From positions 1 to 44,994 of the forward strand of contig JAEZJZ010000099.1 in the NCBI GenBank assembly GCA_023436245.1: 44,994 nt of DNA, in the 5' to 3' direction. A program made the translations under genes and the position numbers. The DNA comes from Bacillota bacterium. Its GTDB lineage: Bacteria; Bacillota; UBA994; UBA5500. The notes under the pieces are model-generated. The model saw only the letters and a list, made by a program, of their open reading frames with translations. It ran no database searches and was not told the origin of the DNA. Positions 33,006-41,068 of the stretch are shown here, piece by piece; the first letter of the stretch is position 1; every line of letters starts with the position of its first letter.

Positions 33006-33092
33006 ATGGGCAGAGGACTGCTGGCGCTATTTGGGCTCGCTGCCGTGTCGATGACTCTGATGATGCAGGCCTACGTTCAGATCAGACTCTAG
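33006..33092 (+). CDS. 28-residue single-span membrane peptide
   Basis: This short frame (MGRGLLALFGLAAVSMTL and ten more residues, ending in QIRL) starts six bases after the previous stop. GGGAGG lies about nine bases before its ATG, and it is followed within 30 bases by a strong terminator. It is one hydrophobic helix with a basic residue at each end. It has the look of a genuine small membrane protein co-expressed with its upstream neighbour, but evidence is limited to position and composition. Confidence 0.5.
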   Translation: MGRGLLALFGLAAVSMTLMMQAYVQIRL

Positions 33093-33120
33093 GGTCACTG
33101 GACTGCCCTGTCTGCACGAA

Positions 33121-33173
33121 AGAGCAGCGGTCTGACGCGTTCACCGCGTCGGACCGCTGCTCTTTGTTTTTGT
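33121..33173 (+). terminator. Strong intrinsic terminator
   Basis: AGAGCAGCGGTC-GACGCG pairs with CGCGTC-GACCGCTGCTCT, followed by TTGTTTTTG. It lies between convergent transcription units. Confidence 0.9.
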
Positions 33174-33175
33174 CG

Positions 33176-33667
33176 CTATCGTTTGTCTGCTGCGAGTCGC
33201 TGTTGGTACTCCTGGTGCAACTCCCGCCAGCGTTCCCAAGGCCAATCTGCTCGCCTGCCATTTAGGGCAGTCGGCAGCCCCTCCAGATGGGTGTGCCAAC
33301 CGGCCAGCATGCTGGGAAGCGCCAAATCGTTTGGGAAGTCGTGTGTCATCACCAGTAGACAGCCTTCCGGATTGGGATGCAGTTCCCAATGCACCAGCGT
33401 ATCCACAGCTTCTTCGCTGCTCCAGGTGAACTCAAACAGCCTTTCCGGCAGCACTCGCATCACCTTGCCGTTGACAACTGAGCCGGTGTTACCGAAGCAG
33501 AGTTGCAGCTTGCCACCGGGTACGAGTTCCACCGTTGCATCAGCCAGCCAATCTGCCAGGTGCGAAGGCTCAGTCAGTGCAGCCCAGACCTTTGCTGCCG
33601 GATGGTGCAGCCGGCGTTCGAACCGCAAGCGGTAGCCGTCAGCCAATCTCTCCACAGTTCCGTTCAT
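33176..33667 (-). CDS. SRPBCC / AHSA1-like protein
   Basis: This 163-residue protein has a START/SRPBCC fold of the Activator of Hsp90 ATPase homologue type: RRLHHPAAKVWAALTEP, LADWLADATVELVPGGKLQL, FEFTWSSEE and a C-terminal WHTHLEGLPTAL segment. I chose the ATG at 33667, behind GGAGAG. It starts four bases after the stop of an ArsR-type repressor gene. ArsR-SRPBCC pairs are very common, and the SRPBCC protein probably binds a small hydrophobic ligand. The exact role is unknown. Confidence 0.88.
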   Translation of the reverse strand: MNGTVERLADGYRLRFERRLHHPAAKVWAALTEPSHLADWLADATVELVPGGKLQLCFGNTGSVVNGKVMRVLPERLFEFTWSSEEAVDTLVHWELHPNPEGCLLVMTHDFPNDLALPSMLAGWHTHLEGLPTALNGRRADWPWERWRELHQEYQQRLAADKR

Positions 33668-33671
33668 CCTC

Positions 33672-33977
33672 TTAACTCTCCTTATCCAAGTGTCTCTCCA
33701 GGGCATCAAGTCGTTGCAGCCAGAACTCCCGATAGGGGGCAAGCCAAGCATCGACCAGGGCCAAGGGAGCGGGGCAGAGGTAGTACCAGCGACGCTGCGC
33801 ATCTTTGCGCACACCCACCAAGCCCACCGACTTGAGCAGTTTCAGTTGTTTGGAGACGGCTGGCTGGCTAATTCCAAGTGCCAGAACCAGTTCGCCGACC
33901 GAACGATCGCGAGTGCTCAGCAGGTCGAGCAGGCGGCGCCTGGTGGGGTCGGCCAACGCGTCAAATATGTTGTTCAT
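33672..33977 (-). CDS. ArsR-family transcriptional repressor
   Basis: This 101-residue winged-helix protein has FDALADPTRRRLLDLLS, a recognition helix in ISQPAVSKQLKLLKSVGLV and a wing with RRWYYL. No metal-binding cysteines are seen in the usual helix, so it is of the non-metal type paired with SRPBCC genes. The ATG at 33977 has no ribosome site in front, and the -10 box ends only about seven bases upstream, so the message is probably leaderless. A perfect palindrome in the promoter spacer is the likely binding site. Confidence 0.9.
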   Translation of the reverse strand: MNNIFDALADPTRRRLLDLLSTRDRSVGELVLALGISQPAVSKQLKLLKSVGLVGVRKDAQRRWYYLCPAPLALVDAWLAPYREFWLQRLDALERHLDKES

Positions 33978-33983
33978 GCAATA

Positions 33984-34012
33984 ATATTACCAGTAGGTTA
34001 TATAACCGTCAA
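33984..34012 (-). promoter_or_regulatory. ArsR-SRPBCC promoter with internal operator
   Basis: On the minus strand TTGACG (34012-34007) and TAATAT (33989-33984) are separated by exactly 17 bases. Inside the spacer lies the perfect 12-base palindrome GGTTATATAACC (33996-34007). A repressor bound there would block RNA polymerase, so this is very likely an autorepression site. Confidence 0.75.
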
Positions 34013-34173
34013 GGAATATATTCGATTCTCCGTTGCTGCCTCACCCGGGCGGCGCGGGGCGGAAAATGTGAGCCATCGGCTAATTTGTCGGTTGTTCAGT
34101 GCAATTAGCCTGGCCCACACTATCTGTCGGGGTTGTTGTCGATCGAATACACTGTATTTGGTAGGGAGTGGTC

Positions 34174-34202
34174 TTGGCTGTCGTGCTCTCATTGGGTATA
34201 AT
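34174..34202 (+). promoter_or_regulatory. Promoter of the Spo0E-like gene
   Basis: TTGGCT (34174-34179) and a perfect TATAAT (34197-34202) are 17 bases apart, about 40 bases ahead of the start codon. Confidence 0.7.
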
Positions 34203-34244
34203 TGGGGCGTGCTCGTGCGCAATTTGGTTGGTGGTGAGAGCAAG

Positions 34245-34421
34245 GTGCCAAAACTCAGGCATTTGAAGAAGGAGATCAGCAGGATGCGTGCGCGACTGCA
34301 TGTGCTGGTCAATGTCCATGGAACGTGGCATCCGCTGGTGATTGCGCGGAGTTCCGAGCTGGATGAAGCCTTGAATCGGTACTACCGCATCCGCAATGCA
34401 CAGAAGCAGGAGCGCCGCTAG
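34245..34421 (+). CDS. Spo0E-like aspartyl-phosphate phosphatase
   Basis: A peptide of about 58 residues with the Spo0E pattern: two helices, the first with ISRMRARLHVLV and the second with the signature S-x-E-L-D (RSSELDEALNRYYRI). Spo0E-family proteins dephosphorylate Spo0A~P and delay sporulation. The GTG at 34245 follows GGTGGTGAGAG; longer in-frame starts upstream have no homology. It is a single gene with its own promoter and terminator. It fits a spore former, as does YqfD. Confidence 0.75.
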   Translation: MPKLRHLKKEISRMRARLHVLVNVHGTWHPLVIARSSELDEALNRYYRIRNAQKQERR

Positions 34422-34448
34422 CTATTCTGCAGTCCAAGCCGGGCTGAG

Positions 34449-34476
34449 GCTCGGGTCTGACCGATCCGAGCTTTTT
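34449..34476 (+). terminator. Terminator of the Spo0E-like gene
   Basis: GCTCGGGT and ATCCGAGC (one G-T pair) form a stem around a 7-base loop, followed by TTTTT. Confidence 0.8.
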
Positions 34477-34571
34477 GCCTCTTCGGACTATTGGTCGGGA
34501 GGAAAAGCTTGGGCGGGTGCTGAATAACACTACAAGCGACCACGATGTGCGCTTTCTCTGGGGGGATCAAA

Positions 34572-37529
34572 TTGGGAGACAAGGCGATTAAGGTCACGTC
34601 GGTGACTGATGAAATCAATGCCCTGCGCAGCTCACTTGACAGCCTGGAGCAATTGGTTGGTCTTGAGCATCGCTATATTCAGCGCATGCAGGAGCGGGAT
34701 CGGCTCTATCGCCTGGTGCTCGATAGCACCAGGGACTTTGTCGTCTGCTTTGATCAACACGGCCTCATTTCTGAGGCCAACTGCACGGCCGCTCAAGTGC
34801 TCGGTTGCACCGAGTTGGAGCTCACCAGCAAGAGGATGCACCAACTGCGTCTGCAGAAGCGGGTTGCCGACAGTTGGGAACTATGCCGTCGTGCCGCCAT
34901 GAAGCCGGATGCGGTGATTCAGCATGAGGTGCGGGGCGTGTTTCCTGACGGAGAGCCCCATGCTTTGCAGACTTACTTTTACCCGATCGATGATGGTCGC
35001 GGGAACGTCACCGGGACGATCATGGTCGGGCGTGAGCTGGCTACTGATCAACCGGAACCGCAGTCGGCGCCTGCTGCTGAGACTCTGGACCATGTTCTGT
35101 ATCAGGAGTTCGCCGGCATCGCCTACCGCGGGGACCCCGGTGGGCGCTTCAGCACGGTCTACGGTTCTGTGCAGGAAATCACCGGGTACCGGCCGGACGA
35201 GTTGCTCGGCTTGAGTTGGGAGAGTCTGGTTCACCCTGAAGATAGACCGGGGTTGCAGGCTGCCTACGAGTTGCTGCAGTCCTCTCCGGAGATGACCATC
35301 GATCAGGAATATCGCATTCTCATTAAGCAGGAGGAATGGAGATATGTGCGGGAAGTTGTCCGCAGCCTCCGCGACACGAACGGCTCGCTAGTCGCAGCTG
35401 AGGGCATCATCTCTGATATCAGCGAGCGCAAGACCGCGGAGCAGTCCGCGCACCAAATGGCCGGCCTGTTGCGCACCATCCTGGCGTCTGGGCCAAACCT
35501 GATGCAGGTGCTCAGCCCTGGAGAGGTCAAGTTTGCCGCGGAGGCTCGGCAGATTTTGGGCGATGGTGCGACCATCTGCTATCGACAGCTGGGGCTGAAC
35601 GAGCCCTGTCCGGATTGTGCGGCGATCAGGGCCGGGACAGAGCGCCAAGCCGTCACTACCCATCCAACGACGATGGAAGGAGCCTTTGAGTGCACGGCCC
35701 AGCCGATTTTGGATCAGCGCGGGCAGGTGCGTGCCGTGCTCACCAGCATGGCCGACGTCACCGAGCAGGTCTGCCGCAGAGAACAGGCCGAGGCTTTGGC
35801 AACCCGTCTGTCGGCGTTGCTTGACTCGGTTCCCCAGGCAGTGCTGCTCGTCGATGGACAATACCGCATTCGCTACTTGAACAGCTTCGCGAAGCAGGCT
35901 GTGGGTAATCAGCTGAATCAGGCCTGTCATCTGCTGCGGGGAAAGAGCGAACCATGCGCGGATTGTCCCCTAGCGGCTATCTTCGGCGGCCAAGTCAGCT
36001 CCAGCGAGTACCGTCTGCAGAGCTACGGACGGGAGTTTCGAGGGCAAGCTCACCGGCACCTGGACCGCGACGGTGAGATAACTGTCCTCCTCACCTTAAA
36101 TGACGTGACGGAAGCCAGAGCAGTTGAGCAGCAGATAGAGTACTACCAACTGCTCTCAACCAGACAGCGAGACATAGTGGTCGTAGCCGATTTGGACGGC
36201 AACATACTGGAAGCGAACGAAGCAGCTCGGGCAATCTATGGCTATTCTGGCCAAGAGTTGCTGCGCCTGAAGTTGAATGATCTGGGCGAGATGACTGCGG
36301 CGCTTAGGGCGCCAACGGTGGAAGGCAAAGAAGATGGAGTCGTCTTTGAAGGCACCCACCGTCGCTCCGATGGCAGTGTCTTCCCGGTGGAAGTGAGCGT
36401 GCAGTGGGCCAGCGCTTACGGCAAGGAACTGGCGCTCTGTCTGATTCGGGACATCAGCGACCAGCAGGAGAAGCTGCAGGCGGCCCTATTCGCCAGCCAG
36501 CACGACACCCTCACCGGGTTGTTCAATCGTTCCTACCTGCAGATGGTGGAGGACTGGCTGCAGCAAGAACGCAACTACCCGATCAGCGTGGTCATGGGTG
36601 ACGTCAATGGGCTGAAGCTGGCTAACGATGCCTTTGGCTACGCTGTGGGGGATGACTTGATCAAGGCGGTGGCCAATGCGATCAGTGGGAACCTGCGGGC
36701 ATCGGACATTGCCATCCGCTTCGGTGGCGATGAATTTCTGCTCTTTCTGCCGGCTACCACAGCAGTTGAGACTTCAGTCGTCTGTGAGCGCATAGAACAG
36801 CAGGCAGCGTCAATCAGTCACACTTTCGTCGTGCCCAGCATCGCTTGGGGCATTGCTACGGCAACTGCTCCCGGGCCGGCCATGTCACTGCTGATGAAGC
36901 AGGCCGAAGAGCGCATGCAGCACAGTAAGCAGTTGGAGAGTGACCGGACGCGGGTGGAGATGATTGCAGCCCTGCATCAGCGACTGCAGCGCGCTGCCTA
37001 TGAGACGGTCCAGCACACGGACCTGATGCGGCAGATCGCCCTGGGGCTAGGCAGGCTAATTGATCTCGCCGATGAGGACTTGCATCGCCTCTCCCAGTTG
37101 GCCCTGCTGCACGATCTCGGCAAGGTGGCTATTCCAGACGGGATTCTGCAGAAGCCGGAACACTTGACCAAGGACGAGTGGATCTTGGTGCAACGTCATT
37201 CCGAGACCGGCTACCGCATCGCTCGCACTATCCCCGAGTTAGCTCCCATTTCTGACGAGATTCTTGCTCACCATGAGCGTTGGGATGGCACCGGATATCC
37301 CCGGCGGCTACGCGGCGAAGAGATTCCGATCCTCTGCCGCATCATCGCCATCGCGGACGCCTACACCGTGATGATCACCGGGCGCCCTTACCGCGCTGCC
37401 CTCAGCCACTCCGCTGCATCTGGCGAGTTGGTGCGCTGCGCGGGGACGCAGTTTGATCCGCAGTTGGTGCGCCTGTTCGTCAATCATCATGGGTTGGCGG
37501 AGGTGGCCGCCGCCGGCCAGGACAGCTGA
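34572..37529 (+). CDS. Multi-PAS sensor with GGDEF and HD-GYP domains
   Basis: This protein has 985 residues from the TTG at 34572, behind GGGGGG; the ATG at 34545 lacks a site. A short coiled coil is followed by about four to five PAS domains (near 45-150, 180-285, 300-400, 420-520 and 525-640), then GGDEF and HD-GYP. Two PAS modules carry a C-x-x-C pair (PCPDC and PCADC). The GGDEF core RFGGDEF is near residue 718 with an R-x-x-D inhibitory site five residues upstream, so c-di-GMP synthesis looks possible. HD-GYP has HDLGK near 847 and HHERWDGTGYP near 908, so hydrolysis also looks possible. No membrane segment is seen. The signal may be redox or a ligand; the output is c-di-GMP. Confidence 0.92.
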   Translation: MGDKAIKVTSVTDEINALRSSLDSLEQLVGLEHRYIQRMQERDRLYRLVLDSTRDFVVCFDQHGLISEANCTAAQVLGCTELELTSKRMHQLRLQKRVADSWELCRRAAMKPDAVIQHEVRGVFPDGEPHALQTYFYPIDDGRGNVTGTIMVGRELATDQPEPQSAPAAETLDHVLYQEFAGIAYRGDPGGRFSTVYGSVQEITGYRPDELLGLSWESLVHPEDRPGLQAAYELLQSSPEMTIDQEYRILIKQEEWRYVREVVRSLRDTNGSLVAAEGIISDISERKTAEQSAHQMAGLLRTILASGPNLMQVLSPGEVKFAAEARQILGDGATICYRQLGLNEPCPDCAAIRAGTERQAVTTHPTTMEGAFECTAQPILDQRGQVRAVLTSMADVTEQVCRREQAEALATRLSALLDSVPQAVLLVDGQYRIRYLNSFAKQAVGNQLNQACHLLRGKSEPCADCPLAAIFGGQVSSSEYRLQSYGREFRGQAHRHLDRDGEITVLLTLNDVTEARAVEQQIEYYQLLSTRQRDIVVVADLDGNILEANEAARAIYGYSGQELLRLKLNDLGEMTAALRAPTVEGKEDGVVFEGTHRRSDGSVFPVEVSVQWASAYGKELALCLIRDISDQQEKLQAALFASQHDTLTGLFNRSYLQMVEDWLQQERNYPISVVMGDVNGLKLANDAFGYAVGDDLIKAVANAISGNLRASDIAIRFGGDEFLLFLPATTAVETSVVCERIEQQAASISHTFVVPSIAWGIATATAPGPAMSLLMKQAEERMQHSKQLESDRTRVEMIAALHQRLQRAAYETVQHTDLMRQIALGLGRLIDLADEDLHRLSQLALLHDLGKVAIPDGILQKPEHLTKDEWILVQRHSETGYRIARTIPELAPISDEILAHHERWDGTGYPRRLRGEEIPILCRIIAIADAYTVMITGRPYRAALSHSAASGELVRCAGTQFDPQLVRLFVNHHGLAEVAAAGQDS

Positions 37530-37591
37530 AGGAGTGCTTTTGCTTCCACACGGGCAACCTAACCGCAAGGCATGCGAGATCGTTCAGATTG

Positions 37592-37700
37592 TGCTACGTA
37601 GCGGTTCGCCATGCCGAACCGCTCCCGGCACCACAGCATGCTGTGGTGCTACGATACCAGGGAAATCGGGCTTTCTGAACGAACTCGCTTGCGAAGGTGC
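37592..37700. repeat. GCATGC palindromic repeat, copy A
   Basis: Two adjacent palindromes lie here. One at 37601-37622 has arms GCGGTTCG/CGAACCGC and one mismatch. One at 37628-37649 is perfect, with arms GCACCACA/TGTGGTGC. Both centre on (G)CATGC and are enclosed by CTACGTA and GCTACGA. A shared tail GGCTTTCTGAACG (37669-37681) and a CTCGC motif follow. Copy B at 40643-40742 has the same order with different arms. Confidence 0.75.
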
Positions 37701-37721
37701 AGGCTGGCGGGGGTGAATTGC

Positions 37722-37829
37722 TTGCCTTTGTTTCTCTCCCATTTGCTCAACTTCGCTGTCATTCTGGCTGCAGGTGTTAGTCTGGTCTACCTTTTGGTAA
37801 GTGTGCTCACTGCTCGCCGGAATCAGTGA
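37722..37829 (+). CDS. 35-residue single-span membrane peptide
   Basis: This short frame (LPLFLSHLLNFAVILAAGV, then SLVYLLVSVLTARRNQ) is one hydrophobic helix with a basic end. The TTG at 37722 has GGCGGGGGT upstream; the GTG at 37713 is an alternative. A terminator follows the stop within 15 bases. Composition and layout resemble the peptide at 33006-33092. Nothing is known of its role; it could be a chance frame. Confidence 0.4.
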   Translation: MPLFLSHLLNFAVILAAGVSLVYLLVSVLTARRNQ

Positions 37830-37839
37830 CCGTGTGCAT

Positions 37840-37873
37840 GAAAAGAAGACAGGGGGATTCCCTGTCTTCTTTC
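37840..37873. terminator. Bidirectional terminator
   Basis: AAAGAAGACAGGG and CCCTGTCTTCTTT pair around GGATT, between the small peptide and the convergent LtaS-type gene. Confidence 0.8.
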
Positions 37874-37889
37874 ATGCGCTAGCTGTCAG

Positions 37890-39773
37890 TCAGTCGCCGA
37901 GACGAATACTGATCTGCTCGATCAGGTCGTGCTCCAGAGTGAGATCTGATACCTTGATCGTCTCTTGCAGTTTCGCCATTTCCGCTTGATATTTGTCCAT
38001 GGGCAACCGATCTCCGGACTCCAAGTCGAACAGCTGCTGATCGATGCCGAAGTAGATAGCTTCGTCCGTCAGCCACATGTTGTTGCGGAAGCAGACGAAT
38101 CCTTCTGCTGTGTTCAACAGGTCATTGCCGAGTGCATATGGAGCGGATATGCCGAGTAGATTGGCCACCGTTGGGTAGATATCGATCTGCCCGGCGGCCG
38201 TTTGCCTAGGGCCACGCAGGGCGTCTCCCGGCAGATGGATGATCAGTGGCACCCGCTGCTCCCGAAACCATTCCAGTTGACTCAGGTCATCTCTTTCGGC
38301 AATCAGCTGAGCCAACATGTCTCTGCCCTCAAACGGGATCGCCGCATGATCCCCGTAGAAAACCACTAAGGATTCGTCCCAGAGGTCTGCGGCCTTCAAC
38401 TCGGCAATCAGCTCCCCCAGCGCCATGTCAGCAAAGTGGATCGCCTGCAAGTAGTCGCCCATCAGCGTACCAGCGAACTGGCCCACATCCAGTGTCTCTG
38501 GTAGCGGGTGCGCATCGTCCTTGAACGGGAAATGACTGGAGAGCGAGATCAGAAAGGCGTGAAACGGCTGCTCGTAGGCTTCCATCTTGGCCACAGCTTG
38601 ACGATAGAATGACGCATCGGTGAGGCCCAGACCAAAGCTCTCGTCGATTTGAAAGTCGTCCACATTCTGATAGTCCTGGAAGCCAAGTGATCGATACATG
38701 CTCAGGCGATTCCAGAACCCCGGGGTATTTGCATGCATCACCGCTGTGTGATAGCCTGCAGCGGCCAGGGTTCCGGGCAATGAATGAAACGTGTTCCCGG
38801 CAAATTGATAGTAAGCGGACCCTTCTCTGGCCGGCAACATGGACACGTTGCTCAGGAACTCCGCATCCGAAGTGCCGCCCCACGCCGTCTGATAGTAGGT
38901 CTGTTCGTAGCTCAGGCTGCTCTTCGCCAGTGAGTTGAGGTTTGGCGTGATCTCCTGACCCCCAATCCGACGGTTGAGTACAAACGCCTGAAAGGCCTCC
39001 AACTGGACCATGATCAGGTTCTTGCCCGCAAGGCTGCCGAAGTGCTGCTTGGGTGCGGAGTGGCTGTTGTCTGCGAAGCGAGAGGCAATCTGCGACCAAT
39101 CGGCAGTGGTGAGTGCGGGTTTATTCATCTGACTGTCTGCGAAGCGCCAGGCGTCAAATAGGTGATAGTTGACCACGCCCACGTGCTCGGCCACATACTT
39201 GCGATTGTAGAGGGTCTGCAGCAGGCCGGGTTGGCTCTGCTCCAAATCAGCTAGGCTCCGCTGGTTCATGAACAGACCAGCCACCAGCAGCAGGGCGGCT
39301 AAAGAGAACTGCAGTCCAAACCGCATGCCAGCAGGCCGTAGAACTTGCTTCGCACGTTTGGACCAAGCCAGTGCCGCCACCAATACCAGATCGGGCAGGT
39401 AGAGCAGGTCGCCCCACCGCAGCAAAGCCGTGACGCTGGACTTGACCTCGCCGGCCAGCTTGGCGTGCTTCAGCAGAGAAACCGACGGAACGTCATGGAA
39501 ATAGCGCCAGTAGACTTGGTCTGTCAGCAGGACCGCTGTCAACAGCAGATCGATCACCAGGAAGGCTCTCAGTCGGGGCCAGGGGCGAAACAGGGCCAGA
39601 ATGGCCAGTATGGTAACTACAACTGCCAAGACGCCGAGTTGCCAGGGACGTTGGCCGTCGGGTGCGTCCGTCAATGATGTCTGCAGGTGGGACAATTTGA
39701 GGTACAATAGACAAGCGAACAGAAGCAGGCTGCCCAAATCAACGGACAGACGCTGTCGTTGCATGGAAACCAC
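37890..39773 (-). CDS. ltaS: LtaS-type lipoteichoic acid synthase / phosphoglycerol transferase
   Basis: This 627-residue enzyme has five N-terminal membrane helices (to about residue 180) and an extracellular sulfatase-fold domain. The domain shows the metal site NLIMVQLEAFQ, the catalytic Thr near residue 301 in TAWGGTSDAEF, and FYGDHAAIPF. LtaS enzymes transfer glycerol phosphate from phosphatidylglycerol to build lipoteichoic acid; relatives prime the chain or modify glycolipids. The start is GTG 39773 or ATG 39764, neither with a strong ribosome site. It is a single gene with its own strong promoter. It points to a Gram-positive envelope. Confidence 0.88.
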   Translation of the reverse strand: MVSMQRQRLSVDLGSLLLFACLLYLKLSHLQTSLTDAPDGQRPWQLGVLAVVVTILAILALFRPWPRLRAFLVIDLLLTAVLLTDQVYWRYFHDVPSVSLLKHAKLAGEVKSSVTALLRWGDLLYLPDLVLVAALAWSKRAKQVLRPAGMRFGLQFSLAALLLVAGLFMNQRSLADLEQSQPGLLQTLYNRKYVAEHVGVVNYHLFDAWRFADSQMNKPALTTADWSQIASRFADNSHSAPKQHFGSLAGKNLIMVQLEAFQAFVLNRRIGGQEITPNLNSLAKSSLSYEQTYYQTAWGGTSDAEFLSNVSMLPAREGSAYYQFAGNTFHSLPGTLAAAGYHTAVMHANTPGFWNRLSMYRSLGFQDYQNVDDFQIDESFGLGLTDASFYRQAVAKMEAYEQPFHAFLISLSSHFPFKDDAHPLPETLDVGQFAGTLMGDYLQAIHFADMALGELIAELKAADLWDESLVVFYGDHAAIPFEGRDMLAQLIAERDDLSQLEWFREQRVPLIIHLPGDALRGPRQTAAGQIDIYPTVANLLGISAPYALGNDLLNTAEGFVCFRNNMWLTDEAIYFGIDQQLFDLESGDRLPMDKYQAEMAKLQETIKVSDLTLEHDLIEQISIRLGD

Positions 39774-39806
39774 TACCTTTTCTCTAGATATCGCAACCCA
39801 GTGGTT

Positions 39807-39835
39807 AGTATAGTGGCTTTCTCCCAGATGGTCAA
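39807..39835 (-). promoter_or_regulatory. Promoter of the LtaS-type gene
   Basis: On the minus strand TTGACC (39835-39830) and TATACT (39812-39807) are 17 bases apart, about 35 bases ahead of the start codon. Confidence 0.75.
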
Positions 39836-39901
39836 ATGCCGGAATCCCTTTGGACCGTACTCTAGGTCAAATAGCGAGCAATTGGATGAGGAGGAGTTCA
39901 G

Positions 39902-40630
39902 ATGTTCAAGAAAACGCAGGCTCTGGCCGCGTGTCTGCTGGTTGGTTTGTCCACGCTGTTGCTCAGCGGCTGCAGCGGACAAACAACTGCTCTGCCCATC
40001 GACAGTAGCCGGTTATCCGCCTACGCTGCCACCTACACTGCCGACAGCGAGCAGGGTGGCGCGCTCAGCCTGCAAACTACCCAGGACGATCTAGGGAACT
40101 GGGTGATCAACTCTACCCTGACTGCTCCGAATGGCTCAATGCAGAGCCGGGTCAGCCTACAAGGCGACTTCACCCCTAGGACCACGCGGATTGAACTATC
40201 CGCAGAAGGACAGGCATATGTAATTCAGAGCGAGTACGGCGAGAAGCAGTTGGTGATGCAGGCGGAGACGCCGTCCGGCCCGCAATCCGCCGAGCGCAAC
40301 CTGAGGCGTCCCTATTACGACAACGAGCAACTGGTGGCCATGCTGCCTGCCCTCATGCTTGACCCCGGCAAAGAGCTGAAGTTCGTGCTGGTGGCGACAC
40401 AGAGCGCCACTAAGCTGACGCCGAGCATTAGCCTGGCCGCAGAGAACGGTCAACCAATAATTGAACGGGTGACTATTCCCTCAGGCACAGTTGACTGCCA
40501 GCTCATCCGGTTCAGTGCCGGCGTGGCCGGATCTTCTGAACAGACCTTTTGGGTGACCACCAGCGCCCCCTATGTCGTGGCCAGAATCGACAATGGGACC
40601 ATGACCTACACCTTGAGCGAACTGAAGTAG
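39902..40630 (+). CDS. Lipoprotein of unknown function
   Basis: This 242-residue protein has a clear lipoprotein signal (MFKKTQALAACLLVGLSTLL, lipobox LSGC with Cys near residue 24). The mature part is beta-rich, without cysteines that would suggest a metal site. It contains repeated strand-like patterns (SRVSLQGDFTPRTTRIELS, YVIQSEYGEKQLVMQ) that resemble outer-surface carrier or DUF-type lipoproteins. The ATG follows GAGGAGGAG. It stands alone between the LtaS-type gene and a repeat; I do not recognise the family. Confidence 0.75.
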   Translation: MFKKTQALAACLLVGLSTLLLSGCSGQTTALPIDSSRLSAYAATYTADSEQGGALSLQTTQDDLGNWVINSTLTAPNGSMQSRVSLQGDFTPRTTRIELSAEGQAYVIQSEYGEKQLVMQAETPSGPQSAERNLRRPYYDNEQLVAMLPALMLDPGKELKFVLVATQSATKLTPSISLAAENGQPIIERVTIPSGTVDCQLIRFSAGVAGSSEQTFWVTTSAPYVVARIDNGTMTYTLSELK

Positions 40631-40642
40631 CCATTTTGTCTC

Positions 40643-40742
40643 TCGTAGTGGCTCGGCATGCCGAGCTGATCCTTATCCCGCAGCATGCTGCGGGAGCTAC
40701 GGTGGGGGAAAAGGCGGCTTTCTGAACGCTCTCGCAGGCTCG
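40643..40742. repeat. GCATGC palindromic repeat, copy B
   Basis: The palindromes GCTCGGCATGCCGAGC (40651-40666) and CCCGCAGCATGCTGCGGG (40677-40694) are both perfect and enclosed by TCGTAG and GAGCTACG. The tail GGCTTTCTGAACG (40716-40728) and CTCTCGC match copy A. Like copy A it sits just after a stop codon and before a regulatory or small-gene region. Confidence 0.75.
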
Positions 40743-40773
40743 CCCTGAATGCAAAATTGTGAACAATTGTTGC

Positions 40774-40803
40774 TTGACGGGACAAGACAGCTTGTTGTAC
40801 TAT
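40774..40803 (+). promoter_or_regulatory. Promoter of the lysine riboswitch transcript
   Basis: TTGACG (40774-40779) and TACTAT (40798-40803) are 18 bases apart, about 40 bases ahead of the aptamer. Confidence 0.65.
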
Positions 40804-40846
40804 TAGCGAGAATTGAATATTGCTCCAATTCCCCACCCGTACAGGG

Positions 40847-41014
40847 TGGTAGAGGCGCGGGAATCATCAGTACTCTGACTGAGAATGGCATCGATGAGGT
40901 CAGGGGAAAGGGATACCGCCGAAGTGAATGTGCTGCCAGAGCACATTTGCTGGGGTCAGATCGAACAGATCTGACACTGTCACTGCGTCCCAGGACGTCA
41001 GTGGAGCGCTACTA
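40847..41014 (+). ncRNA. Lysine riboswitch (L box) aptamer
   Basis: The conserved lysine-aptamer segments occur in order: GGTAGAGGCGC at 40848-40858, CAGTACT, GGGGAAAGGGA, CGCCGAAGTG, TTTGCTGGGGTCAG and CTGTCACTG near 40977. A P5 hairpin (CACTG/CAGTG) follows. The closing helix P1 pairs TGGTAG (40847-40852) with CTACTA (41009-41014). A terminator follows at 41069. Lysine binding should favour termination and lower expression of the downstream permease. Confidence 0.92.
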
Positions 41015-41031
41015 AGAGGGGAGGATTTGAA

Positions 41032-41067
41032 ATGCTAGGTGTCGGCATATCCTTTTGCATTGTCTGA
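41032..41067 (+). CDS. Possible 11-residue leader peptide
   Basis: ATG at 41032 opens a frame MLGVGISFCIV that stops at 41067, two bases before the terminator stem. A near-perfect site AGAGGGGAGG (41015-41024) lies seven bases upstream, immediately after the aptamer. No lysine codon is present. Translation would place a ribosome over the start of the terminator, so it may modulate read-through. It could also be a chance frame after a strong purine run. Confidence 0.45.
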   Translation: MLGVGISFCIV

Positions 41068-41068
41068 C

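Noticed and set aside
33690..34244. Long upstream extension of the Spo0E-like frame
   Set aside because: It runs antisense through the ArsR gene and across a clear promoter at 34174-34202. Only the last 58 codons match a family.
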